Assembly: GCA_024683645.1 (NCBI GenBank)
Contig: JAIKYA010000067.1
Span: 1-58,784, forward strand
Reading direction: 5' to 3'
Source: Lachnospiraceae bacterium
Lineage (GTDB): Bacteria; Bacillota; Clostridia; Lachnospirales; Lachnospiraceae
Length of the DNA stretch: 58,784 nucleotides
Of this stretch, positions 16,948-26,023 are shown piece by piece. The notes below the pieces were generated by a model. It saw only the letters and a list, made by a program, of their open reading frames with translations, did no database searches and was not told where the DNA came from. Made by a program: the position numbers and the translations under genes. Numbering within the stretch: the first letter of the stretch is position 1; each line of letters opens with the position of its first letter.

Positions 16948-19392
16948 ATGGTCAAGATCGGAATGATGATCGCAGATCGGTATGAGGTGCTGGAAAAGAT
17001 AGGCACCGGTGGTATGAGCGATGTATACCGTGCAAAGGATCATAAACTGAATCGATATGTTGCTATAAAGGTACTGAAGCAGGAGTTTTCCGAGAACAAG
17101 GATTTTGTATCCAAATTCCGTGTGGAAGCCCAGGCTGCAGCGGGACTCATGCACCCCAATATCGTCAATGTGTACGATGTCGGAGAGGAGAACGGTTTCC
17201 ATTATATCGTAATGGAGCTGGTAGAAGGTATCACCCTTAAGAAATATATCGAGAAAAAAGCCAGGCTTTCCGTAAAAGAGGCTGTGAGTATAGCCATCCA
17301 GGTGGCTATGGGGATCGAAGCCGCTCACAACAATCATATAATCCACAGGGATATCAAACCCCAGAATATAATAATCAGTAAGGAAGGAAAGGTGAAGGTG
17401 ACGGACTTCGGCATCGCCAAGGCTGCCACCAGCAATACCATTACATCCAATGTGATGGGCAGTGTTCACTATACTTCTCCCGAGCAGGTAAGAGGCGGTT
17501 TCTCGGATGAGAAGAGCGATATATATTCGCTCGGTATCACGCTTTTTGAAATGCTGACAGGCAGGGTGCCTTTCAACGGGGAGACCACGGTTGCCGTAGC
17601 CATCAAGCATATACAGGAGCCGATGCCCACACCCAGGAATTTCGTTTCGGAGATACCTGTATCCGTTGAGCAGATCGTCATGAAGTGTACGCAGAAGAGT
17701 CCGGACCGCAGATACCAGTCAGCCCCGGAGCTCATCGAGGATCTTAAGCGTTCACTGATCAGTCCCAACGAGAATTTTGTCAAGATAGAGAGCAGTGACA
17801 GTTCAGGGGCAACCAAGGAGATAGAGCCCCAGGATCTGAAAAAGATAAAGCAGCAGGCAAGGGCACGCGACGATTATGAAGCTAATTTTGCCGGACGTGA
17901 TGACAGTGCCGGGCGTGAAAAAGGAAAACTGAAGAAGTATAAAGGAACCGATACTTCGGAGATATATGAAGACTATAATCCGGAGAATGTCGAAGGCTAT
18001 GAAGACGGATACGGATCCGAAGACGGTTATTATCCTGAAGACCAGTATGATGAGCCTTACCCGGAAGAATATCCGGAGGACTATGCCGGGGAGAACTATC
18101 CCGCAGAGGAAGCTCCCGCCGGCGGTTTTGTCATAGAAGAGATGGTCCCCCCGAGGAATCCCAGAAAGAACAGGGAAGAGACGGCTGCCAGAGTAAACGG
18201 CAAGAATGGCAAGAAGAATACGTCGGGCTCCAAGAACGGAAAGAAGAGTCCCTCAAAGAACAGCACCTCCGGCAAGAACAGCCAGACGGCTGCCAGACAG
18301 AAGAGACGCACTACCGAGAGTTATGAAGATGAGTATGATTCAAAGATGGAAGTACTGACGACGGCGCTTATAGTCATAGCGGCCATAGTCATAGGGCTTA
18401 TCTTCCTTTATATCGTAGCGAGCGCAATGGGGATCTTTGACAAGCGTGACAATACCACGGGAGAGGGACAGGAAAAGGGTGTCGTGGAGATGCCCGATGT
18501 GATGAATCTGACCAGCAGGGAAGCTCAGGAAAAACTGGAGGATCTCGGTCTGATGGTAAGTCTTGTTCCCGAAGCATCGATAGAAGTAGAGAACGGCAGG
18601 GTAATACGCACCTCTGTTCCGGCAGGTGAGAAGGTGGCGGCACTCGAGGCAGTGACGATCTATTATTCTACCGGCGGTGACGGAACGAGCGTGCCTGATG
18701 TGACCGGAAAATCAAGAGCCGAAGCGGTATCCATACTTGAGGCGGAAGGCTTCATAGTAAACGTGAGTACCGAGAATTCGGATGAAGCGGAGAAAGATGC
18801 GGTCATACGCCAGGACCCTGCAGGTGAGAGCCGCACTTCCAGAGGCGGAGAGATAAACATAGTCATCAGCGCCGGCAAAGCCGGGGTATCGGTGACCATG
18901 CCGAAGCTCATCGGGCTGGAAGCTGATGAGGCTGTTGCTCTGTTGGTTGAAAAAGGCCTGATCGCTACCGAGGGTGAAGCGGTCTTTTCAGATGAATATG
19001 AAGAAGGACTGGTTGCTGAACAGAACGTGCCCGAGGGGCGTACGGTTAACAGCGGCACAGAGATAACTTATAAGCTGAGCAAGGGGCCGGAACCTGCTTA
19101 CTACAGTGTTTATTACACTATTGATACACCTCCCGGATACAATTCCGGCGGAGGAGATGCCGAGATACTGCTTGAAGCTGCGGACGGAACGCAGATCTAT
19201 ACAAATAAGACATCCAATTTCCCGCTTGTGATCAATGTGACGGGAATATATCAGATCACCGGCGGAGAGCTCTCGTTGTCCTATCCCGTTTGGCAGGAAG
19301 AGGTAAGGGATGATGCCGGAAATATCATTTCCGAGGGCGGCTGGGTCACCATGTATACGCCCAAGGTGCATATCGATTTCGAAAAGCAATGA
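16948..19392 (+). CDS. prkC: PASTA-domain Ser/Thr protein kinase PrkC/PknB
   Basis: This is a transmembrane eukaryote-like kinase that senses cell-wall fragments and controls growth and division. The kinase domain (about 11-270) has the loop GTGGMS, VAIK lysine, HRDIKPQN catalytic loop and DFG. A long juxtamembrane linker (about 300-465) contains an acidic Tyr/Pro-rich stretch and then a Lys/Asn/Ser-rich stretch. One membrane segment follows (about 468-492), then three PASTA repeats (about 505-710) and a unique beta-rich outer domain of about 95 residues. At 814 residues it is longer than B. subtilis PrkC (about 650) because of the linker and the tail. It overlaps rsgA by four bases. Confidence 0.95.
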   Translation: MVKIGMMIADRYEVLEKIGTGGMSDVYRAKDHKLNRYVAIKVLKQEFSENKDFVSKFRVEAQAAAGLMHPNIVNVYDVGEENGFHYIVMELVEGITLKKYIEKKARLSVKEAVSIAIQVAMGIEAAHNNHIIHRDIKPQNIIISKEGKVKVTDFGIAKAATSNTITSNVMGSVHYTSPEQVRGGFSDEKSDIYSLGITLFEMLTGRVPFNGETTVAVAIKHIQEPMPTPRNFVSEIPVSVEQIVMKCTQKSPDRRYQSAPELIEDLKRSLISPNENFVKIESSDSSGATKEIEPQDLKKIKQQARARDDYEANFAGRDDSAGREKGKLKKYKGTDTSEIYEDYNPENVEGYEDGYGSEDGYYPEDQYDEPYPEEYPEDYAGENYPAEEAPAGGFVIEEMVPPRNPRKNREETAARVNGKNGKKNTSGSKNGKKSPSKNSTSGKNSQTAARQKRRTTESYEDEYDSKMEVLTTALIVIAAIVIGLIFLYIVASAMGIFDKRDNTTGEGQEKGVVEMPDVMNLTSREAQEKLEDLGLMVSLVPEASIEVENGRVIRTSVPAGEKVAALEAVTIYYSTGGDGTSVPDVTGKSRAEAVSILEAEGFIVNVSTENSDEAEKDAVIRQDPAGESRTSRGGEINIVISAGKAGVSVTMPKLIGLEADEAVALLVEKGLIATEGEAVFSDEYEEGLVAEQNVPEGRTVNSGTEITYKLSKGPEPAYYSVYYTIDTPPGYNSGGGDAEILLEAADGTQIYTNKTSNFPLVINVTGIYQITGGELSLSYPVWQEEVRDDAGNIISEGGWVTMYTPKVHIDFEKQ

Positions 19393-20276
19393 GGAAGCTT
19401 ACCGGCAGGATAGTCAAAGGCCTGGGAGGCTTCTATTACGTTGATACGGGAGCTGACGGCATATACGAATGCAGGGGGAGAGGGATATTCCGCAAGGATA
19501 ATACCAAGCTCCTCATCGGCGATATAGTGGATCTTGAGGTAACTCACGATCAGGATATGGAAGGCAGCATAGTAAAGCTGTATCCCAGAAAATGCGTGCT
19601 CAGGCGTCCCGAGGTTTCAAATGTAGACCAGGCAGTAGTGGTCTTTGCGATACATGAACCGGAGCCGAGCCATGTACTTCTGGACCGTTTTCTCATAAGC
19701 ATGAAGAAACTGGATATCGAAACGATACTGGTCTGGAACAAGGCTGATCTGGCCGGGGAAGAAGAACTTGGCAGGGAAAAGAATGATTACCGCGATGCGG
19801 TTTCTTCGGTAAGTGTGATATCCGCCAGGGGCAAGCTCGGAATGGAGGAACTGAAAGCAAGACTTTCCGGAAAGATAAGCCTTATAGCGGGACCCAGCGG
19901 AGTGGGAAAATCCACGATGTTAAATGCTCTCTGTCCGGGAGCCAATGCCGGTACGGGAGAGATAAGCAGGAAGATGAAAAGGGGAAAGCATACCACCAGG
20001 CATGCTGAACTCTTTAAGCTGGGAGACGACACCTATCTTCTCGATACACCGGGCTTTACCGCACTGGATCTGGAGGATATGGATGCGGATGAAGTGAAGG
20101 CCTACTATCCCGAGTTTTATCCTTATGAAGGAAAATGCAGGTTCAATCCCTGTTCACATACGCATGAACCCAGCTGTGCCGTGCGGCAGGCGGCTGAGGA
20201 CGGAGAGATACCTGCGATACGCTATGATAACTACAAACAGATATATGTAAAGCAGAAAGAAAGCAGGAGATACTAG
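19389..20276 (+). CDS. rsgA: Ribosome small subunit-dependent GTPase RsgA
   Basis: This circularly permuted GTPase assists late maturation of the 30S subunit. An N-terminal OB-fold (about 1-70) is followed by the GTPase motifs in the permuted order NKAD (G4), GPSGVGKST (G1), KHTTRH (G2) and DTPGF (G3), then a zinc finger CRFNPCSHTHEPSC. The 295-residue length is typical. The position between prkC and rpe is the standard Firmicutes arrangement, and the family is a known target of PrkC-type kinases in other species. Confidence 0.95.
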   Translation: MRKLTGRIVKGLGGFYYVDTGADGIYECRGRGIFRKDNTKLLIGDIVDLEVTHDQDMEGSIVKLYPRKCVLRRPEVSNVDQAVVVFAIHEPEPSHVLLDRFLISMKKLDIETILVWNKADLAGEEELGREKNDYRDAVSSVSVISARGKLGMEELKARLSGKISLIAGPSGVGKSTMLNALCPGANAGTGEISRKMKRGKHTTRHAELFKLGDDTYLLDTPGFTALDLEDMDADEVKAYYPEFYPYEGKCRFNPCSHTHEPSCAVRQAAEDGEIPAIRYDNYKQIYVKQKESRRY

Positions 20277-20280
20277 GACT

Positions 20281-20937
20281 ATGGAATACATACTGGCTCC
20301 ATCGATTCTGGCGGCGGACTTTGCAAAACTGGGAGAGCAGATAGACGCGGCTGCAGCGGGCGGTGCGAAATGGCTTCATTTCGACGTGATGGACGGCTGC
20401 TTTGTCCCGTCGATATCCTTTGGCATGCCGGTTCTCGAGAGCGTCCGCAGGTTCACGAAGCTGTTTCTGGATGTGCATCTGATGATAGTGGAGCCCGGAA
20501 GATATATAGATGAATTCGCGCGGCTCGGCGCAGATATGATCAGTTTCCATTACGAGGCTGCCGGAGAGGAAAGCGCAAAGCTTGCAGGCAGACTGCATGA
20601 GCTGGGAAAGAAGGCCGGTCTGGTCATCAGCCCGGATACTCCGGCGGAAAGCATAAAGGAACTGATACCGGCTTTTGACATGGTGCTTGTGATGACCGTG
20701 GTCCCGGGAGCCGGAGGGCAGACCTTCATGCCGGAATGTCTGGATAAGGTAAGAAAGATAAGAAGCTGGATCGAGGAAGGCGGCTATGACTGCCATGTCG
20801 AAGTGGACGGTGGTGTAAGAGCCGATAATATCGCAGAAATGAAAAAAGCCGGCGCCAATGTTATCGTCGCCGGGTCAGCGGTTTTCAGAGGAGATGCGGC
20901 AGCGAACGCCGCAGAGCTCATGAAGGCGCTTGACTGA
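20281..20937 (+). CDS. rpe: Ribulose-phosphate 3-epimerase
   Basis: This TIM-barrel enzyme interconverts ribulose-5-phosphate and xylulose-5-phosphate in the pentose phosphate pathway. Visible motifs are LAPSILAADFAKL, HFDVMDGCFVPSISFG with metal-binding and catalytic residues, VHLMIVEP, MTVVPGAGGQTF and EVDGGVRADN. The 218-residue length is normal. In many Firmicutes thiN follows rpe; here it does not, and thiN is found at 33533-34153. The stop codon is only three bases from the stop of the convergent transporter gene, leaving no room for a terminator between them. Confidence 0.95.
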   Translation: MEYILAPSILAADFAKLGEQIDAAAAGGAKWLHFDVMDGCFVPSISFGMPVLESVRRFTKLFLDVHLMIVEPGRYIDEFARLGADMISFHYEAAGEESAKLAGRLHELGKKAGLVISPDTPAESIKELIPAFDMVLVMTVVPGAGGQTFMPECLDKVRKIRSWIEEGGYDCHVEVDGGVRADNIAEMKKAGANVIVAGSAVFRGDAAANAAELMKALD

Positions 20938-20940
20938 AGT

Positions 20941-22686
20941 TTACAGGGTGAATTCTTCTTTGAAATTATTGTAATATTCCTGGAACTCGGGACCGCGCTT
21001 CGAGCGGATATTATTGAGGTATTCGTGTGTATCGAAGGAATCGTCACCGAGTTCTATCATTGCCACGGCTATGTTCGAGCAGTGGTCCGATACTCTCTCA
21101 CATACAGTTATTATATCGTTAAAGATAAAGCCCTGCGTGATGGTGCATTCCTCCCGCTGCAGGCGGTTTATGTGATTGAGCTTCATCTGGTCGCAGAGGT
21201 TGTCGATCAGTTCTTCCAGAGGCTCCACCTGCTCGGCAAGAGAAAGATCATTCTCTATGAAAGCATCGACTGCGATGCTGACTACCTTCCGAAGAGCGCT
21301 GCCGAGTACTTTAAGTTCATTACCTGCGCTGGTCGAAAACTTAAGAGCCTTGTCATGAACTTCTTTTGCACTTTCGGCGAGGTTGAGTGCATGGTCGGAG
21401 ATGCGCTCGAAATCCGAAAGCGTATGCAGGAATTTTGATATCTCTTCATTCTGTTCGCGGTTCATTTCCTGACCGGTCAGTTTTACCAGATATGAACCGA
21501 GGGCATCCTCGTAACCGTCCACGACATTTTCAAGAGAACGTATCTCGGATTCTTTTTCTTCACTGTATTCATCAAACAACGTAAAGGATTCGTTCAGGGC
21601 CTTCATGGCGGAACGTGCCATATCGTTTATGGTGATACGGCTCTGTTCAATAGCAAGCGCCGGATGATGTATGAAGCGTTCCTCCAGACGGAAGCCCGGA
21701 GCTGCCTCTTTGTTCTCCTTTATCAGAGCATTGATCAGTGCTTCTATTATATCCGTGAAGGGATAGAGCAGCAGGAGCATTGCAAGCCTGAGCACGGTAT
21801 TGACCAGTGCCATGGAAAAAGGATTCATTACGGTATAAAAGAAGGGGAAGCGGATGATCGCTTCCGCTATGTAAAACAGCGAAGCGGCAAACATGGAGCC
21901 TAAGGCCGTTGAGATGGGGTAAGACCAGGCTGTCCTCTTACCGCTGGTATTGGCACCTACGGAGGAGAGGAGCACGGGTACCGCAGCACCGGTGGTGATA
22001 CCGATGAGAAGCGGGAAGGCCGAATCAAAGGTGATGGCTCCGGTTACAGACAGAGCCTGAAGTATACCGACTGAAGCCGATGCCGACTGCAGCAGCGCGG
22101 TAAAAGCGATACCTATAAGGATGCCTATGAAAGGGCTGGACAGCGAGGTGAGGATGCCGGTGAACCAGGGCTGCTTGCCGAGGGAAGAGACCGAACCGCT
22201 CATCTTGCTCATGCCGACCATAAGTATGGCGAAACCGATCATGATATCGCCTATGTTCCTGGTCTGGGATTTCTTGCCGATCATACGGCAGAGTATGCCG
22301 GCAACGGCAACGGTGCCCGTAAGGGTAGCCGTGGAAAGGATGCTTGCTATGCCTCCGCCGCCTTCTATATAACTGAGACAGATGACCCAGCCGGTGATGC
22401 TGGTACCGAGTACCGCACCGATTATAACGTTGATACCGCGGGTAACGTTCATCATGCCAGAGTTGACGAAGCCCACGACCATGACGGCGGTGGCGCTCGA
22501 AGACTGGATAACGGCGGTAACGCCGGTACCGAGCAGCATGCCTCTGAGTTTTGTGCTGGAAAGCTTGTAGAGTATGAGTTCGAGTTTATTGCCCGAGGCT
22601 TTTTTCAGACCATCACCCATAAGGGACATACCGAACAGAAAGAAGGCAAGTCCGCAAAAAAGGTCTATGAGTTCTGATATCTGCAT
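20941..22686 (-). CDS. Na/Pi cotransporter family protein with PhoU-like C-terminal domain
   Basis: The N-terminal 330 residues hold about eight to nine membrane segments with the duplicated NptA/PNaS signature (GTGVTAVIQSSSATAVM, then ALLQSASASVGILQAL), where the QSS/QSA blocks bind sodium and phosphate. Residues about 350-580 are helical and resemble PhoU (EISKFLHTLSDFERISDHA). It should import phosphate with sodium. I chose the start at 22686 because the perfect GGAGG lies at the proper distance before this ATG and inside the four codons that a start at 22698 would add. The promoter overlaps that of the divergent kinase gene. Confidence 0.9.
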   Translation of the reverse strand: MQISELIDLFCGLAFFLFGMSLMGDGLKKASGNKLELILYKLSSTKLRGMLLGTGVTAVIQSSSATAVMVVGFVNSGMMNVTRGINVIIGAVLGTSITGWVICLSYIEGGGGIASILSTATLTGTVAVAGILCRMIGKKSQTRNIGDIMIGFAILMVGMSKMSGSVSSLGKQPWFTGILTSLSSPFIGILIGIAFTALLQSASASVGILQALSVTGAITFDSAFPLLIGITTGAAVPVLLSSVGANTSGKRTAWSYPISTALGSMFAASLFYIAEAIIRFPFFYTVMNPFSMALVNTVLRLAMLLLLYPFTDIIEALINALIKENKEAAPGFRLEERFIHHPALAIEQSRITINDMARSAMKALNESFTLFDEYSEEKESEIRSLENVVDGYEDALGSYLVKLTGQEMNREQNEEISKFLHTLSDFERISDHALNLAESAKEVHDKALKFSTSAGNELKVLGSALRKVVSIAVDAFIENDLSLAEQVEPLEELIDNLCDQMKLNHINRLQREECTITQGFIFNDIITVCERVSDHCSNIAVAMIELGDDSFDTHEYLNNIRSKRGPEFQEYYNNFKEEFTL

Positions 22687-22714
22687 AAAAACCTCCATGA
22701 TTTTTTGTAAAATC

Positions 22715-22743
22715 TTAACACAGACAAAATTATATGATATAAT
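22715..22743 (+). promoter_or_regulatory. Promoter of the histidine kinase-like gene
   Basis: TTAACA (22715-22720), 17 nt, TATAAT (22738-22743). The expected transcript start is near 22750, giving a leader of about 65 nt before the ATG at 22816. It overlaps the opposite promoter at 22729-22757. Confidence 0.65.
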
Positions 22744-22757
22744 CCTCTTGTTGGCAA
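22729..22757 (-). promoter_or_regulatory. Promoter of the Na/Pi cotransporter gene
   Basis: On the minus strand TTGCCA (22752-22757), a 17-nt spacer and TATAAT (22729-22734). Each of the two opposite promoters has its -10 box inside the spacer of the other, so polymerase can occupy only one at a time. Confidence 0.65.
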
Positions 22758-22815
22758 TATATCGTAATTCCGATTTATCGCCCGTTTTTCATCTTTTTTT
22801 TGTGAGGTTTTCAGA

Positions 22816-24444
22816 ATGACCAGAAAAATCTTTATAAATTCGTTTCTCTTGGGTTTATCTGTTTTGGTGCTCTGCCTGGCCCTGTTCTTCGGACTGCGTT
22901 ATACCCAGATGATAGAAGAAGGCTATGACAGACTGCAGGGAGAGACCGAGTATGCAAAGTGCGGGCTTGCCATAGGGGGGATCGATTACTTAAAGTCTCT
23001 CGGCAATACCAATCACATCACATGGATAGATGCCGGCGGTAATGTCTTATTCGATAATTACAACCAGGACCTTAAGCAGTCTTATACGGGACATGAGGAA
23101 TATGAGTCCGCTAAGGCTACGGGAGAAGGCAGGGGTATAATGAAGAGCGGCAACGGGAATGAGAGCGTGATGAGTTACGCTATCCTGTGCAGTGACGGCA
23201 CGGTGCTCAGGCTCTCGAGCCATCTGAATGTTGTATCCAATGTGCTGAAGGCCGTAAGCCCCATACTGTGGGTGTTTTCACTTGTGCTCATCATCTCGGG
23301 CATAATCGCTTTCCGTATGGCCAATCAGATACTGAAGCCCGTTAACGCCATCGATCCGGACAGCCCCAATCTGTCCGATGAATATACCGAGCTGAAACCG
23401 CTGATCGAAAGACTCCAGGAGCAGAAGCTCACCATCCAGGATCAGATAGACGAGCTGAGCTACCGTCAGAAGGAGTTTGCGGCCCTGACGGAAGGAATGG
23501 AAGAAGGCTTCCTGATAGCTGATAAGAGGGGAGTGATACTCTCCGCAAACGGCGCTGCACTAAGACATACCAGAGCCTGCAAGATAGGCGAGGAACTGAA
23601 ATTCATAGATGAAGGTTTTACCAAGGCCAAGGATCAGGCGCTGAGCGGGGAAAAGACCGAGCAGCTGATAGAGATCGACGGCAGAAATTACAGGCTCATC
23701 ACTACACCCGTGGTCAGCCACAAGAGAGTGAGCGGTGCGGTCTTCATCATCATGGATGTTACGGAAAAAGAGCAGAGGGATATACTGCGTCGTGAGTTTT
23801 CGGGAAATGTGAGCAAGGAGCTGACGGGACCCGTGGAGGTCATAGCGGAGGCTTCCTCCAAGATGTGCAAGAAAAAGACCACGCCGGAAGAGGCGCGAAG
23901 ATATGCCGAGGACATCAGCAGGGAGTCCAAACGGCTGATGGCTCTTTTAGGTGATATAATCAGACTTTCCAAGCTTGATAACGGTGAGATCACCGAGAAG
24001 AAAGAGAAGGTCGATGTATATAAGCTTTCGGAAGCAGTGATCAAGGAGCTTAAGCCGCAGGCCGACGAAAAGGAAGTCAGCTTAAAGATCGAGGGCGAGA
24101 CAGCCTATGTAAACGGAGTGGAGCAGGTGCTTAAGGAGATGTTCTTTAACCTTCTTGAGAATGCGATCAAGTATAACCGTAAAGGCGGCGAGGCCGTGAT
24201 AAGTGTAAAGGAGAAGAACGAACACGTGACCGTGACCGTGAAGGATACAGGTATAGGCATACCCTACGGTGACCAGAGCCGTGTATTTGAGCGCTTCTTC
24301 CGTGTGGACAAGAGCCACTCCAACAGTCTGGGAGGAACGGGCCTGGGACTCTCCATAGTAAAGCACGGTGCACAGTTCCATGATGCGGACGTGAACCTTT
24401 ATTCCGTACCCGGCGAAGGTACTCAGATAAGCATAAGGTTCTGA
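22816..24444 (+). CDS. PhoR-type sensor histidine kinase homologue lacking the phospho-acceptor histidine
   Basis: The layout is that of PhoR/WalK: membrane segments at about 7-27 and 150-170 around an outer sensor, a HAMP-like linker, a PAS-like domain (about 220-320), HisKA and HATPase domains. The HisKA H-box, normally N-V-S-H-E-L-(R/K)-T-P, reads FSGNVSKELTGPVEV, so the acceptor His is Lys334 (codon AAG at 23815-23817). The ATPase boxes NLLENAIKYN, DTGIGIP, FERFFRVD and GGTGLGLSIVK are intact. No response-regulator gene is adjacent, although PhoB-PhoR pairs are expected near phosphate transporters. It may be a pseudokinase or scaffold, a phosphatase-only form, or an early step of decay. 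The divergent Na/Pi transporter suggests a link to phosphate. Confidence 0.85.
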   Translation: MTRKIFINSFLLGLSVLVLCLALFFGLRYTQMIEEGYDRLQGETEYAKCGLAIGGIDYLKSLGNTNHITWIDAGGNVLFDNYNQDLKQSYTGHEEYESAKATGEGRGIMKSGNGNESVMSYAILCSDGTVLRLSSHLNVVSNVLKAVSPILWVFSLVLIISGIIAFRMANQILKPVNAIDPDSPNLSDEYTELKPLIERLQEQKLTIQDQIDELSYRQKEFAALTEGMEEGFLIADKRGVILSANGAALRHTRACKIGEELKFIDEGFTKAKDQALSGEKTEQLIEIDGRNYRLITTPVVSHKRVSGAVFIIMDVTEKEQRDILRREFSGNVSKELTGPVEVIAEASSKMCKKKTTPEEARRYAEDISRESKRLMALLGDIIRLSKLDNGEITEKKEKVDVYKLSEAVIKELKPQADEKEVSLKIEGETAYVNGVEQVLKEMFFNLLENAIKYNRKGGEAVISVKEKNEHVTVTVKDTGIGIPYGDQSRVFERFFRVDKSHSNSLGGTGLGLSIVKHGAQFHDADVNLYSVPGEGTQISIRF

Positions 24445-24445
24445 T

Positions 24446-25147
24446 ATGGAGACGATATATCAGTTCGGTTTAAAAGCAGGAGAACTGAGCATACCGGAAA
24501 AAGAGGTATACAGGTATCTCGGATATATGGGACATACCCCTGCAGCTTTGGATGCACAGCGTATAGCGGAAGGGATAAAGAAGACAGAGGCTGCGGCAAT
24601 GCCTAAGGCATGCTACGGCCTTTTCGATATCACTGTGAATGCCGCGGAACCGGGGGCAGATGGTCTGCAGGAAAACCGCATTTTGGACGGGCTATCGGAT
24701 GAAGACGGGGATGCTGTTTCAGCAGGAGAAGTGGTGATGCCTTACGGGAAGGTATACTCGAAGTCGCTCGCGGCGTGGATAAAGGGCTGTACAAAGGCTT
24801 ATATCTTTGCGGCTACTGTGGGCGCGGGTGTAGACAGGATGATAAAGACGTCAGCCTTCAGGTCAATGTCGGAAGCTGCCATACTGCAGGCCTGCGGGGC
24901 CGCAGCAGTGGAGGAATTCTGCAATATATTGAACAGACGGCTTAATGAAGAGGCCGGGCAGAACGGCTATGAGCCGGTGAAGAGATACAGCCCGGGATAC
25001 GGCGATCTGGATCTGGAAGAAAACCAGAAGGGAGTATTTGCCGTACTTAATCCGGGGAAGTTTATAGGACTCAGTCTGATGGATACCTGTATAATGAGTC
25101 CGGAAAAATCAGTCACAGCCATTATAGGACTTAAGGAAAAGCAATGA
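24446..25147 (+). CDS. Stand-alone MetH activation-domain-like protein
   Basis: This 233-residue protein resembles the C-terminal activation domain of vitamin B12-dependent methionine synthase, which binds SAM for reductive methylation of cobalamin. RYSPGYGDLDLEENQ corresponds to the RxxPGY SAM-binding block of MetH, and GKFIGLSLMDTCIMSPEKSV is the conserved end of that domain. The cysteine-rich middle (AAILQACGAAAVEEFCNIL) is helical. Clostridia often encode MetH without this domain and supply it as a separate protein; no metH gene is visible in this window. It starts one base after the kinase-like gene and overlaps the next gene by four bases. Confidence 0.75.
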   Translation: METIYQFGLKAGELSIPEKEVYRYLGYMGHTPAALDAQRIAEGIKKTEAAAMPKACYGLFDITVNAAEPGADGLQENRILDGLSDEDGDAVSAGEVVMPYGKVYSKSLAAWIKGCTKAYIFAATVGAGVDRMIKTSAFRSMSEAAILQACGAAAVEEFCNILNRRLNEEAGQNGYEPVKRYSPGYGDLDLEENQKGVFAVLNPGKFIGLSLMDTCIMSPEKSVTAIIGLKEKQ

Positions 25148-25953
25148 TGAGCAGAGAAGAGTTTGTAAGCGAAGCAGTAAAACGCGGATACAGAAACGGA
25201 GCGGAAGTACTGTTTGAGACAGTGTATGAGGCGGCTTGGGGACTTTCGGAAGATCATCCGTATCGAAAGCTTATGGCCTGTATAACAGAAGGAAGATCGC
25301 CTGTGGCGGAACACGCAGATATCAGCTGTCAGGATCATCCCTATCTTGTAACGGAAGATATACTGAATGAACTTGAGAAGCAGGCAGACGGAATGGGGAC
25401 ATCTCCTCGTGCAGATGCATTGAGGGAGGCTGTGTCCGCTTACAGGGAAGACCGGATGCGGGAGCGCGCCGAAAAAGAAAAGGAAGAACTGCCGCTGTGG
25501 AGAGCATACAGTGGACTGGATGAGGATAAACTTAAGGAAGCGGGAAGGATAGCCGCAAAGCTTTTGGAAAACGGGAATAAGGACAGCGATGAGTTAAAAA
25601 ATGTGGCGGAAGCGGCTAAAAAGATTGCTTCCATAAGGTGCGGGGCATACTTCGGCAGTGTGCTCGGCCGTATGCAGATGCAGGATATGGAGGCCGCGGG
25701 AGATGCGGCAGAGTGTTTCATAGCGTCCGAAAAAAACATCAAAGAGCCGGATGTAACGCTTGCGCTTAAGCTGCTCGGAATGGTACGGCCGGAGAAAGCG
25801 GCAGCATATGAAAAGCAGACGAGTGAAAAAAATATCTCCAGAAACCGTATAAACCTTGAAACGCTGTCGGGCAGTACGGAAAAGAAAAATACAGCGATCA
25901 GGGAACGCAGGACGGAAAAAGCGGCGGAGCAGGCTGCGGTATTGAGGCGCTGA
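25144..25953 (+). CDS. Unknown charged helical protein
   Basis: I do not recognise this 269-residue protein. It has no signal peptide or membrane segment, is rich in Glu, Lys, Arg and Ala, and is predicted to be largely helical. The N-terminal third contains two short His/Pro-containing repeats (EDHPYRKLM and QDHPYLVTED). The C-terminus is a Lys/Arg-rich tail (RERRTEKAAEQAAVLRR). The start ATG overlaps the previous stop, with a second ATG immediately after it, so the exact start could be 25144 or 25147. Composition resembles the charged proteins at 42024-46720, but I see no clear motif shared with them. It ends the transcript that begins at 22750. Confidence 0.7.
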   Translation: MMSREEFVSEAVKRGYRNGAEVLFETVYEAAWGLSEDHPYRKLMACITEGRSPVAEHADISCQDHPYLVTEDILNELEKQADGMGTSPRADALREAVSAYREDRMRERAEKEKEELPLWRAYSGLDEDKLKEAGRIAAKLLENGNKDSDELKNVAEAAKKIASIRCGAYFGSVLGRMQMQDMEAAGDAAECFIASEKNIKEPDVTLALKLLGMVRPEKAAAYEKQTSEKNISRNRINLETLSGSTEKKNTAIRERRTEKAAEQAAVLRR

Positions 25954-26023
25954 AAAGACATAGGGGCCGCCCTGTTCCGGGACGGAGAAAAGGACATCGG
26001 GAGAAAAGAATATAAGAAGAGTA

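Noticed and set aside
16588-17610. Long open frame (340 codons) on the minus strand across prpC and prkC
   Set aside because: It lies antisense to two well-supported genes, has a His/Tyr/Asp-rich composition typical of a shadow frame, and matches no family.
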